From NCBI GenBank assembly GCA_004554245.1, contig SFND01000004.1:1-64000 (forward strand): DNA of 64,000 bases. The letters are read 5' to 3'. Positions within the stretch are counted from its first letter, which is position 1, and the number at the start of each line of letters is the position of its first letter. The notes beneath the pieces are model-generated. The model ran no database searches, was not told the origin of the DNA, and was given only the letters and a program-made list of their open reading frames with translations. Position numbers and translations under genes: made by a program. Positions 57,028 through 64,000 of this stretch are shown in pieces. The DNA is from Oribacterium sp. (GTDB lineage: Bacteria > Bacillota_A > Clostridia > Lachnospirales > Lachnospiraceae).

Positions 57028-58187
57028 GAAGTCCATTAAATGATCGAATTACAGAAATCCAGCCGAGCGGCATCCGTAAGTTCTTCGACATCGTGTCGGA
57101 GATGGAGGATGCGATTTCCCTCGGTGTCGGCGAGCCGGATTTCGATACCCCGTGGCATGTACGTGAAGAGGGTATCCACTCCCTCGAGATGGGCCGTACC
57201 TTCTATACGTCCAATGCTGGCTTAAAGGAACTGCGTGTTGAGATTTCAAACTACGTAAACCGCCGCTTCGGTGTGAGCTATGACCCGCTGAGTGAGTGCA
57301 TGGTCACCGTCGGTGGCTCCGAGGCGATCGACCTCGCGATGCGCTGCATGCTGAATCCGGGTGATGAGGTCCTCATCCCGCAGCCGAGCTACGTTTCCTA
57401 CACCCCGTGTGCCATCATGGCGGGTGGTGTGCCGGTGCCGATCGAGCTCGAAGAGAAGGACGAGTTCCGTCTGACCCCGGAGAAGCTTCTCGAGAAGATC
57501 ACGCCGAAGACGAAGCTCCTCGTGCTGCCGTTCCCGAACAACCCGACCGGTGCCATCATGGAGAAGGAGGACCTCGAGAAGCTCGTCCCGATCATCGAGG
57601 AGCATGACCTCTATGTCCTCTCCGATGAGATCTATGCAGAGCTTACCTACAAGGGCGAGATGCACAGTATCATCGAGTTCCCGGGTATGCGCGATCGTAC
57701 CGTATACATCAACGGCTTTTCGAAGGCCTACGCGATGACCGGCTGGCGTCTCGGCTACTGCTGTGCACCGAAGCCGATCCTCCGGCAGATTCTGAAGCTG
57801 CACCAGTTCGCCATCATGTGCGCACCGACGACCTCGCAGTATGCTGCCGTCGAGGCACTGAAGAACGGCGATGAAGATATCGCCCGCATGCGCGAGGCCT
57901 ATGACCAGCGCCGTCGTTTTCTTGTGACGCGTCTTCGCGACATGGGCATGGACTGCTTCGAGCCGTATGGCGCATTCTATGTCTTCCCGTCCATCAAGCG
58001 CTTTGGCATGAGCTCCGAGGAGTTTGCGAACCGCCTGCTTCAGGAGGAGAAGGTCGCGATCGTCCCAGGTACTGCCTTCGGTGACTGTGGAGAGGGCTTC
58101 ATGCGTATCTCCTACGCATACTCCATCGATGACCTGAAGAAGGCGCTCGACCGTATCGAAGCCTTCGTGCGCAATTTTCGGAGGTGA
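57024..58187 (+). CDS. Class I/II pyridoxal-phosphate aminotransferase
   Basis: A 387-residue aminotransferase of the aspartate/aromatic group. PLP Lys234 is in YINGFSKAYAMTGWRLGYC; other family elements are VTVGGSEAIDLAMRCMLNPG, PFPNNPTGAIM and VLSDEIYAEL. The N-terminal EMEDAISLGVGEPDFDTPWH and C-terminal FMRISYAYS with substrate-carboxylate Arg are present. Pairing with Lrp is common for PatA-like enzymes; exact substrate uncertain. Confidence 0.92.
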   Translation: MRSPLNDRITEIQPSGIRKFFDIVSEMEDAISLGVGEPDFDTPWHVREEGIHSLEMGRTFYTSNAGLKELRVEISNYVNRRFGVSYDPLSECMVTVGGSEAIDLAMRCMLNPGDEVLIPQPSYVSYTPCAIMAGGVPVPIELEEKDEFRLTPEKLLEKITPKTKLLVLPFPNNPTGAIMEKEDLEKLVPIIEEHDLYVLSDEIYAELTYKGEMHSIIEFPGMRDRTVYINGFSKAYAMTGWRLGYCCAPKPILRQILKLHQFAIMCAPTTSQYAAVEALKNGDEDIARMREAYDQRRRFLVTRLRDMGMDCFEPYGAFYVFPSIKRFGMSSEEFANRLLQEEKVAIVPGTAFGDCGEGFMRISYAYSIDDLKKALDRIEAFVRNFRR

Positions 58188-58189
58188 AT

Positions 58190-59512
58190 ATGGCCTGGTA
58201 TGACAGTGCTGTTTTTTATCATATGTATCCGCTCGGCATGGTGGGTGCCGAGAAGCAGAACGATGGCGGAGAGATCCGTCGACGCTTTTCTGAGCTCGAC
58301 GCCTTCATCCCGTACCTGAAGGTGCTCGGCTGCGATGCCATCTACATCGGCCCGCTCTTCGAGTCCGGCAGTCATGGCTACGACACCACGGATTATAAAA
58401 CCGTCGATCGTCGATTGGGGACCAATGCAGACTTCCGCCACTTAGTGGATACAGCGCATAATTACGGCATCCGTGTCGTCGTCGATGCCGTGTTCAACCA
58501 CACCGGTCGTGGCTTCTTCGCGTTTAAGGATATCCAGGAGAAGGGCTGGGACAGTGCGTATAAGGACTGGTACAAGGGCGTTGGTTTCGATGGCGGTTCC
58601 CCATGGGGCGACCGCTTCCACTACAGTGCATGGCGCGGTGCCTGGGAGCTCCCGGAGCTGAACTTCAACTGCGAGGGCGTCCGTAAATATCTGATTGATG
58701 TCGTGCAGTACTGGATCGATACCTTCGACATCGATGGTCTCCGTCTCGACTGTGCCGACGTGCTCGATATGGGCTTCCAGCATACGCTTCGCTACTTCAC
58801 GAACCAGATGAAGCCGGAGTTCTGGCTGATGGGCGAGGTGATCCACGGTGAGTATGCACGCTGGGTCAATCCGGAGACCCTGCACTCGGTGACGAACTAC
58901 GAGCTGCATAAGTCGATCTACAGTGGCTTCAACAGTCATAACTTTTTTGAGATCGCGCATAATGTGAACCGTAATCTTACGATCGGACGGGATCTGTATC
59001 TCTTCCTCGAGAACCATGATGTGGATCGTATCGCGTCGAAGCTCGAAAATAAGAACAATCTCCGCCCATGCTATATGGCGATGTTTACCCTGCCGGGTAA
59101 GCCGTCCATCTACTATGGTGGCGAGTTCGGCCTCGAGGGTGTGAAGCAGGGACCGGATGATTCACCGCTGCGTCCTTCCATCGACCTCGATGAGATGAAG
59201 CCGAACGACTTCACCTCCTATGTTGCGAAGCTCGCGGAGATCCATGGCAAGAACTCGGAGCTCCACATGGGCCAGTATAAGGAGCTGTATCTCCAGAACC
59301 GTCAGTGGGCCTACGCCCGCGTGGACCATAACAGTGCGGTTGTGACGGCGCTCAACAACGATGAGCAGCCGGCCGTGTTCTATGTGACCCTTCCGATGAA
59401 GGCGGAGCTTGCCTTTGACCTGCAGACCGAGGAGACGATCCCGATCGAGCCGGATAACCGTATCATGATCCGTCTCGAGGCAAACGCCGGCCGGATGATC
59501 AAGGTGAAATAG
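58190..59512 (+). CDS. GH13 alpha-amylase-family enzyme (maltodextrin-degrading)
   Basis: A 440-residue cytoplasmic enzyme without signal peptide. GH13 regions: VVDAVFNHTG, GLRLDCADVL with nucleophile Asp187, LMGEVIHGEY with acid Glu216, and ENHDVDRIAS with Asp277. It resembles cyclomaltodextrinase/neopullulanase-type or intracellular alpha-amylases but lacks their N-terminal domain. ATG 58190 is used as GGAGG (58180-58184) lies 5 nt upstream; a GTG at 58184 is inside that site. It begins 2 bp after the aminotransferase and so is in its operon. Confidence 0.88.
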   Translation: MAWYDSAVFYHMYPLGMVGAEKQNDGGEIRRRFSELDAFIPYLKVLGCDAIYIGPLFESGSHGYDTTDYKTVDRRLGTNADFRHLVDTAHNYGIRVVVDAVFNHTGRGFFAFKDIQEKGWDSAYKDWYKGVGFDGGSPWGDRFHYSAWRGAWELPELNFNCEGVRKYLIDVVQYWIDTFDIDGLRLDCADVLDMGFQHTLRYFTNQMKPEFWLMGEVIHGEYARWVNPETLHSVTNYELHKSIYSGFNSHNFFEIAHNVNRNLTIGRDLYLFLENHDVDRIASKLENKNNLRPCYMAMFTLPGKPSIYYGGEFGLEGVKQGPDDSPLRPSIDLDEMKPNDFTSYVAKLAEIHGKNSELHMGQYKELYLQNRQWAYARVDHNSAVVTALNNDEQPAVFYVTLPMKAELAFDLQTEETIPIEPDNRIMIRLEANAGRMIKVK

Positions 59513-59525
59513 TACTGTGCGTGAT

Positions 59526-59573
59526 GAGACGACCGAAGGGCTGTCACCAGAAGCACAGTACTCCGGGCGTCTC
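59526..59573. repeat. Dispersed repeat related to the post-atpC palindrome
   Basis: GAGACG (59526-59531) and CGTCTC (59568-59573) close a hairpin. The stretch from 59529 shares GGGCTGTC, AGCACAGTACT and GGGCGT with the outer arm near 54113-54156, in the same order. Confidence 0.5.
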
Positions 59574-59641
59574 AAATCAAACAGACAAAAAACAGGAATG
59601 TGTCAATTAATAAACGCCGTTATACAATATGGTAAAAATGT

Positions 59642-59670
59642 CAAAACGAGGGGAAAATCCCCTCGTTTTG
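59642..59670. terminator. Terminator upstream of glgB
   Basis: CAAAACGAGGGGA (59642-59654) with complement (59658-59670) and a 3-nt loop; A4/T4 outer pairs make it bidirectional. A TATAAT (59674-59679) immediately after may be the glgB -10, though no clear -35 is seen. Confidence 0.8.
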
Positions 59671-59711
59671 TTGTATAATATGATCACGACAAAATATAAA
59701 CGGAGGACATC

Positions 59712-61793
59712 ATGGCCACCAGATCCAGGAAAGCAAAACCGGCCGGAAGTACAAAACCGGCCACAGGCGATACACAGAAAACCACGGTAAAAAAGAACGC
59801 GCGGAAGACCGCGAAAGCGGTTGCGCCGGCGGCACACAAGAGTGCAGCGAAGAAAGAGGAGCAGAGGCCGGTGACGAGCGCTTCGCCGGAAGCATTGGAC
59901 CCGGTCTTCATCACCGAGCTCGATCGCTACCTCTTCGGCGAGGGCCGTAATTATAAGATTTATGAGAAGATGGGTGCGCACCCGGCGACGCTGCACGGAA
60001 AGAAGGGTATGCACTTTGCGGTCTGGGCACCGCATGCGAAGGCCGTTTCCATCGTCTGTGACCGGAACGCGTGGGATGTGGAGGCGAACTATATGCTTCC
60101 GCTCGAGACCAGCGGCATCTACGAGGGCTTCATCGAGGGCATGGGCTTCGGTGAGATTTACAAGTTTGCGATTCATACACAGCGTGGCGACATCCTGTAT
60201 AAGGCGGATCCGTATGCATTTTCCGCAGAGTTCCGTCCGGGTACGGCATCGATGACCGCAGATCTCTCGGGCTATGGCTGGGGAGACCAGAGCTGGATGA
60301 GTACGCGCGCGAAGACGCCGACCTTCGCACAGCCGATGGCGATTTATGAGTGTCATCTCGGCTCCTGGCGGAAGAAGAACCGCGAGGAGAAAAACGGCTT
60401 CTATACCTATACGGAGGCGGCACATGAGCTCGCGGAGTACTGTAACGATATGGGCTACACCCACGTGGAGCTGATGGGAATCGCAGAGCATCCGCTTGAC
60501 GCCAGCTGGGGATATCAGGTGACCGGCTATTTCGCACCGACGAGCCGTCATGGCTCTCCGAGGGAGTTCATGTACCTGGTGGATTATCTTCACCAGCATG
60601 GCATCGGCGTGATCCTCGACTGGGTACCGGCACACTTCCCGAAGGATGCGCAGGGACTGGCGGATTTCGACGGTACCCCGACCTATGAGTATGCCGACCC
60701 GCGGAAGGGTGAGCATCCGGACTGGGGCACGAAGATCTTTGATTACGGTAAGAATGAGGTACAGAACTTCCTCATCGGAAACGCGTTGTACTGGTATGAC
60801 GAGTATCACATCGACGGACTCCGTGTCGATGCGGTGGCGTCCATGCTCTACCTCGACTATGGCCGCAAGGATGGCGAGTGGGTACCGAACAAGTACGGCG
60901 GAAACGGAAACCTCGAGGCCATCGAGTTCTTCAAGCATCTGAACTCCCTCATCCTCGGTCGGAAGGACGGCAGCATCATCATCGCAGAGGAGTCGACGGC
61001 ATGGCCGAAGGTGACGGCGGCGCCGGAGTATGACGGCCTCGGCTTCACCTACAAGTGGAACATGGGCTGGATGCATGACTTCCTCGACTATATGAAGCTG
61101 GATCCGTACTTCCGTAAGGGGGCACATAACAAGATGACCTTCGGTATGAGCTATGCTTCCTCCGAGAAGTTCATCCTGGTGCTGAGCCACGACGAGGTCG
61201 TCCATCTCAAGTGTTCGATGATCAACAAGATGCCGGGTCTCTATGAGGATAAGTTCCGAAACTTAAAGTGCGGCTACCTCTTCATGTTCGGTCACGCCGG
61301 CAAGAAGCTTCTCTTTATGGGACAGGATTTCGCACAGCTTCACGAGTGGGATGAGAAGGTCGCCCTCGACTGGTACCTCACCGAGGAGCCGGAGCACAGG
61401 GGCGTGCAGAATTTCATGCGTGATCTCCTCCATATGTACCGGAAGTACCCGGCGATGTGGGAGCAGGACGACAGCTGGGAGGGCTTCGAGTGGATCAATG
61501 CGGACGACGCCGACCGCTCGATCTTCAGCTTCATCCGGAAGGATCATACCGGAAAGAACAGCCTTGTCTTCGTCGTCAACATGACCCCGGTGGAGCGTCC
61601 GGACTATGCGGTCGGTGTTCCGACGCGCGGCCGTTATACGCTGATTTTCGATGAAAACGGCGCCGTCAGCTCGAAGGACGGACGGAAGAATGCCTACCAG
61701 GCGAAGAAGGGCGAGTGTGATGGAAGACCATACCACGTCGCGTACCCGCTCCCGGCGTATGGCTGTGCCGTCTTCCGCTTCCAGTATCATTGA
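59712..61793 (+). CDS. glgB: 1,4-alpha-glucan branching enzyme with basic N-terminal extension
   Basis: A 693-residue enzyme that forms alpha-1,6 branches in glycogen. The CBM48 domain (GMHFAVWAPHAKAVSIVCDR) precedes the GH13 barrel with nucleophile Asp373 (GLRVDAVASM), acid Glu426 (IIAEEST) and Asp494 (LSHDEVVH). Residues 1 to about 60 are an unusual Lys/Ala/Thr-rich leader (SRKAKPAGSTKPATGDTQK onward) resembling histone-H1-like tails; ordinary GlgB starts near LDRYLFGEG. RBS GGAGG. It stands alone, without other glg genes nearby. Confidence 0.95.
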   Translation: MATRSRKAKPAGSTKPATGDTQKTTVKKNARKTAKAVAPAAHKSAAKKEEQRPVTSASPEALDPVFITELDRYLFGEGRNYKIYEKMGAHPATLHGKKGMHFAVWAPHAKAVSIVCDRNAWDVEANYMLPLETSGIYEGFIEGMGFGEIYKFAIHTQRGDILYKADPYAFSAEFRPGTASMTADLSGYGWGDQSWMSTRAKTPTFAQPMAIYECHLGSWRKKNREEKNGFYTYTEAAHELAEYCNDMGYTHVELMGIAEHPLDASWGYQVTGYFAPTSRHGSPREFMYLVDYLHQHGIGVILDWVPAHFPKDAQGLADFDGTPTYEYADPRKGEHPDWGTKIFDYGKNEVQNFLIGNALYWYDEYHIDGLRVDAVASMLYLDYGRKDGEWVPNKYGGNGNLEAIEFFKHLNSLILGRKDGSIIIAEESTAWPKVTAAPEYDGLGFTYKWNMGWMHDFLDYMKLDPYFRKGAHNKMTFGMSYASSEKFILVLSHDEVVHLKCSMINKMPGLYEDKFRNLKCGYLFMFGHAGKKLLFMGQDFAQLHEWDEKVALDWYLTEEPEHRGVQNFMRDLLHMYRKYPAMWEQDDSWEGFEWINADDADRSIFSFIRKDHTGKNSLVFVVNMTPVERPDYAVGVPTRGRYTLIFDENGAVSSKDGRKNAYQAKKGECDGRPYHVAYPLPAYGCAVFRFQYH

Positions 61794-61822
61794 GCCGGTA
61801 TAGATAAAAAGTTATAACGGGA

Positions 61823-61848
61823 AAATTTGTTATTAATTTAACAAATTT
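61823..61848. promoter_or_regulatory. AT-rich inverted repeat upstream of the kinase-like gene
   Basis: AAATTTGTTA (61823-61832) and TAACAAATTT (61839-61848) are a perfect 10-bp inverted repeat with a 6-bp spacer, 60 bp before the gene; a possible operator, close to a TAAAAT -10 candidate at 61874-61879. Confidence 0.4.
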
Positions 61849-61908
61849 GTATTCCTTTTATCATGAAGTGTAGTAAAATAGACTCATACTTAAAAAAGGA
61901 GAACAACT

Positions 61909-62658
61909 ATGGCTAGAGAATTATTATCGAAAAAAGCGGGCAAGAGTGTTTATCGCGATGGTGATAAGATTCTGAAGATTTTTGAAAAGTCGTTTGACAA
62001 GTCAGAAGTTTTTCATGAAGCCTTCGCCCATGCACGTGTAGAGACCATCGAAGGCCTCCATGTACCGAAGATTCTCGGAATCTACGAGGAGGATGGCCAG
62101 TGGGTGATCGAGCGTGAGTACATCGCCGGTAAGACACTCGAGGAGCTCATGAAGGAGCATCCGGAGAAGAAGAACGAGTACATCGCACAGATGGTCGATC
62201 TTCAGATGCTGATGTTCACGAAGAAGGCTCCGCTGCTTCAGAAGCTGCGCGATAAGCTGACCTACCAGATCAATGGCCTCAACACCATCGATGCAAGCAC
62301 GCGTTATGAGCTCCTGACCCGTCTCGAGTCCATGCCGAAGCACTTCAAGCTCCTGCACGGTGATTTCCGCCCGGATAACATCATCGTCGCAGAGGATGGC
62401 ACGATGTACCTCATCGACTGGGTACATGCCACCCAGGGTAACGCAAGCGCCGACGTAGCGAGAACCTATACGACACTCTACCTCGAGGATCGGGATGCGG
62501 CAGAGCAGTACTATCAGGATTTCTGCGCGAAGACCAACACCGACAAGGGCTATGTGCACAAGTGGCTTCCGATCGTCGCCGCTGCGAACCTTACGAAGCA
62601 GCGTCCGGAGGAGAAGGAGATCCTCGAGAGCTGGCTCAATGTCGCCGACCTGATGTAA
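61909..62658 (+). CDS. Aminoglycoside-phosphotransferase-fold kinase
   Basis: A 249-residue small kinase-like protein. The catalytic loop is KLLHGDFRPDNIIVAEDG and the metal-binding DFG equivalent is MYLIDWVHATQGNASADVAR; an N-lobe with KILKIFEK precedes it. This APH/choline-kinase fold phosphorylates small molecules; nothing points to antibiotic resistance, and substrate is unknown. RBS AAAGGAG. Terminator 93 bp downstream. Confidence 0.8.
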   Translation: MARELLSKKAGKSVYRDGDKILKIFEKSFDKSEVFHEAFAHARVETIEGLHVPKILGIYEEDGQWVIEREYIAGKTLEELMKEHPEKKNEYIAQMVDLQMLMFTKKAPLLQKLRDKLTYQINGLNTIDASTRYELLTRLESMPKHFKLLHGDFRPDNIIVAEDGTMYLIDWVHATQGNASADVARTYTTLYLEDRDAAEQYYQDFCAKTNTDKGYVHKWLPIVAAANLTKQRPEEKEILESWLNVADLM

Positions 62659-62750
62659 TCCGCACCGCCTTCGGCACCGGTAGCATAAGCGCACGGTCCG
62701 AAGACCTGCAGTTCTGATTGACAGACATCCGAAAAACAGAATATGATAAG

Positions 62751-62783
62751 AAGCGCTGACGTGATAAACGCCAGCGCTTTTTT
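62751..62783 (+). terminator. Terminator of the kinase-like gene
   Basis: AAGCGCTG (62751-62758) pairs with CAGCGCTT (62772-62779), with CG/CG inside and a T6 tail. Confidence 0.9.
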
Positions 62784-62801
62784 GAATTTTAGAATTTTTT
62801 A

Positions 62802-62871
62802 ATGGGGTCAGACCCCCTTAAGATTTCTTTACGAAAGTCTTAAGGCAATCGTAAGGGGGTCAGACCCCATT
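62802..62871. repeat. Dispersed palindromic repeat (GGGGTCAGACCCC family), copy 4
   Basis: Two cores face each other as 20-bp arms (about 62802-62821 and 62852-62871) that match except at the axial base of each core. Between them is a further hairpin (CTTAAGAT.../GTCTTAAG). The element ends 29 bp before the tcdA start, so it lies in that gene's leader. Confidence 0.85.
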
Positions 62872-62899
62872 ACGATTTTCTTACGAAAGAGGAGAATTT

Positions 62900-63667
62900 A
62901 TGCCAGATCAGTTTTCGAGAACCCGTCTCCTTCTGGGTGCAAAGGCCGTGGATGTCTTACAGCACGCCCGCGTCATCGTCTTCGGTGTCGGCGGCGTCGG
63001 CGGTTTCGCAGTTGAGGCCCTCGCGCGCGCCGGCGTCGGCACGATCGACCTCGTGGATAATGATACCGTCTGTCTCACGAATATCAACCGTCAGATCATC
63101 GCCACCCACCAGACCGTCGGGCGCTATAAAACCGAGGTGATGGCAGAACGCATCCATGACATCAACCCGGATTGCGTCGTCCATCGACACGAGTGCTTTT
63201 TCCTGCCGGAAACCAGTGCGGAATTCCATTTCGAGGAGTATGATTACGTCATCGATGCGGTCGATACCGTGACGGCGAAGATCCAGCTCGTCATGGCCTG
63301 TCAGGCAGCCGGTACGCCGATCATCAGCAGCATGGGCGCCGGTAATAAGCTTGATCCTACGAAATTCCAGGTCGCGGACATCTATCAGACCTCGATCGAC
63401 CCGCTCGCCCGCGTCATGCGCAGAGAACTGAAGAAGCGCAATGTGAAGCATCTGAAGGTCGTATACTCCACGGAAGAAGCATTGACCCCGCTCGTGGAAG
63501 AGGAGGATCCTGTCTCCGCCGAGGAAATATCACCGGATGTCGAGCACATCAGCGGGCGCCGCTCGACCCCGGGCTCCGTCGCGTTTGTACCCTCCGTCGC
63601 CGGACTGATCATCGGTGGAGAGGTGATCAAGGATCTCACGAAGGAAGCGCAGAGCGCATTACGTTAA
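62900..63667 (+). CDS. tcdA: tRNA threonylcarbamoyladenosine dehydratase
   Basis: A 255-residue E1-like (ThiF/MoeB superfamily) enzyme that uses ATP to cyclise t6A37 of tRNA to ct6A. The nucleotide motif is VFGVGGVGGFAVEALARAGV, followed by LVDNDTVCLTNINRQ and the YVIDAVDTVTAKIQL segment; PSVAGLIIGGEVIKDL is at the C-terminus. The TcdA start RTRLLLG...VDVLQHARV is typical. RBS AGAGGAG is 6 nt upstream, right after the palindromic repeat. Confidence 0.93.
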   Translation: MPDQFSRTRLLLGAKAVDVLQHARVIVFGVGGVGGFAVEALARAGVGTIDLVDNDTVCLTNINRQIIATHQTVGRYKTEVMAERIHDINPDCVVHRHECFFLPETSAEFHFEEYDYVIDAVDTVTAKIQLVMACQAAGTPIISSMGAGNKLDPTKFQVADIYQTSIDPLARVMRRELKKRNVKHLKVVYSTEEALTPLVEEEDPVSAEEISPDVEHISGRRSTPGSVAFVPSVAGLIIGGEVIKDLTKEAQSALR

Positions 63668-63790
63668 ATATGCATGAATTTTTCACAGATTTTGCATGGA
63701 AAGCTGTACATACAATTCGTAAAAAGCATGATAAGATGATAACAGTATTTTGTATCCGTGATAGAGCGGATGCATACGTATGGGGGGAAA

Positions 63791-64000
63791 ATGAGAGCAC
63801 CATCAAATCTGAAGGATTTCGTATATAAAAGTATAGAGGCGGATCTCTTGGCCGGAAATCTGCATTCCGGAGATATCATCAATGAGAAGGATCTGGTGGA
63901 AAAGTACGGCGTAAGCAAGTCACCGGTGCGCGATGCGCTGATCGCGATGTGTGCCGATGGTATCCTGAAAAGCATCCCGCGTTATGGATATGAAGTGATC
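63791..64000 (+). CDS. GntR-family transcriptional regulator, 3' end outside window
   Basis: Seventy N-terminal residues are visible: a complete GntR winged helix with KDFVYKSIEADLLAGNLHSG, the recognition segment EKDLVEKYGVSKSPVRDALI, and the wing SIPRYGYEVI. The effector-binding domain is beyond the window, so the subfamily (FadR, HutC, etc.) is not known; the SKSPVRDAL style suggests FadR/FCD. RBS GGGGGG 3 nt upstream. Nothing definite is seen in the 123-bp gap before it. Confidence 0.88.
   Translation, partial: MRAPSNLKDFVYKSIEADLLAGNLHSGDIINEKDLVEKYGVSKSPVRDALIAMCADGILKSIPRYGYEVI

Noticed and set aside
59607..61205. Antisense frame of about 530 codons over glgB
   Set aside because: Same type of shadow; glgB catalytic motifs are on the plus strand.
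61909..62658. Aminoglycoside-resistance phosphotransferase
   Set aside because: Only the general kinase fold is shared; there is no mobile context and such proteins are common housekeeping kinases.
4102..62871. GGGGTCAGACCCC repeats as a CRISPR array
   Set aside because: The copies are kilobases apart, palindromic and paired, with no regular spacers or cas genes.

Overview
The window looks like chromosomal DNA from a Gram-positive anaerobe of the Clostridia, most probably a Lachnospiraceae relative. The inference rests on strong AGGAGG-type ribosome sites, sigma-A-like promoters, a type II fatty-acid operon using FabK as the enoyl reductase, a one-operon F1Fo ATP synthase, CcpA-type operator sequence, hexuronate catabolism, and no outer-membrane genes. 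It is GC-rich for this group, so long antisense open frames shadow many genes. Most of the window is ordinary core genome; the left end (1-1500) is more AT-rich and holds a broken toxin-antitoxin locus.

Layout: 1-1.5 kb, a cut-off unknown protein, a RelB/DinJ antitoxin and a chimeric toxin remnant. 1.6-9.7 kb, an unknown protein, a GH13 alpha-glucosidase, a three-gene TRAP transporter (dctP-dctQ-dctM), a Cys-rich unknown protein and a ketopantoate-reductase-family enzyme. 10.1-12.9 kb, a consensus promoter driving a structured non-coding RNA (raiA-motif-like), then an Orn/Lys/Arg decarboxylase and a speE gene truncated by a deletion that left the tail of a carboxynorspermidine decarboxylase gene. 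12.9-17.5 kb, a cupin, an alpha/beta hydrolase, an acetyltransferase, a membrane protein and a 5'-nucleotidase. 17.7-22 kb, sbcD-sbcC. 22.4-31.3 kb, the fatty-acid operon acpP-accD-accA-fabH-fabK-fabD-fabG-fabF-fabZ plus a MarR (FabT-like) regulator; accB and accC are absent. 31.3-34.8 kb, uxaB-uxaA under a palindromic cre-like operator. 35-43 kb, an HPr-like protein without the catalytic histidine, a YgjP-type metalloprotein, a two-component system overlapping a D,D-carboxypeptidase gene, and an SH3 membrane protein. 43-47 kb, trmB, two identical tRNA-Lys(CUU) genes, a secreted NlpC/P60 hydrolase and a LysR regulator. 47-54 kb, the ATP synthase operon, in which delta and alpha are one 682-residue protein. 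54.3-64 kb, proC, a 32-residue membrane peptide, an AIR-synthase-related protein, an Lrp/aminotransferase/GH13 operon, glgB, an APH-fold kinase, tcdA and a cut-off GntR regulator.

Functional threads are uptake and catabolism of sugar acids and alpha-glucans (TRAP, uxaAB, KdgF-like cupin, three GH13 enzymes), membrane lipid synthesis and energy coupling. The most unusual observations are the delta-alpha ATP synthase fusion, the ncRNA, the His-less HPr, the collapsed polyamine cluster, the chimeric toxin gene, and several families of dispersed palindromes: one built on the core GGGGTCAGACCCC, and a 229-bp nested palindrome after atpC. All family assignments are from reading motifs; no search was run.
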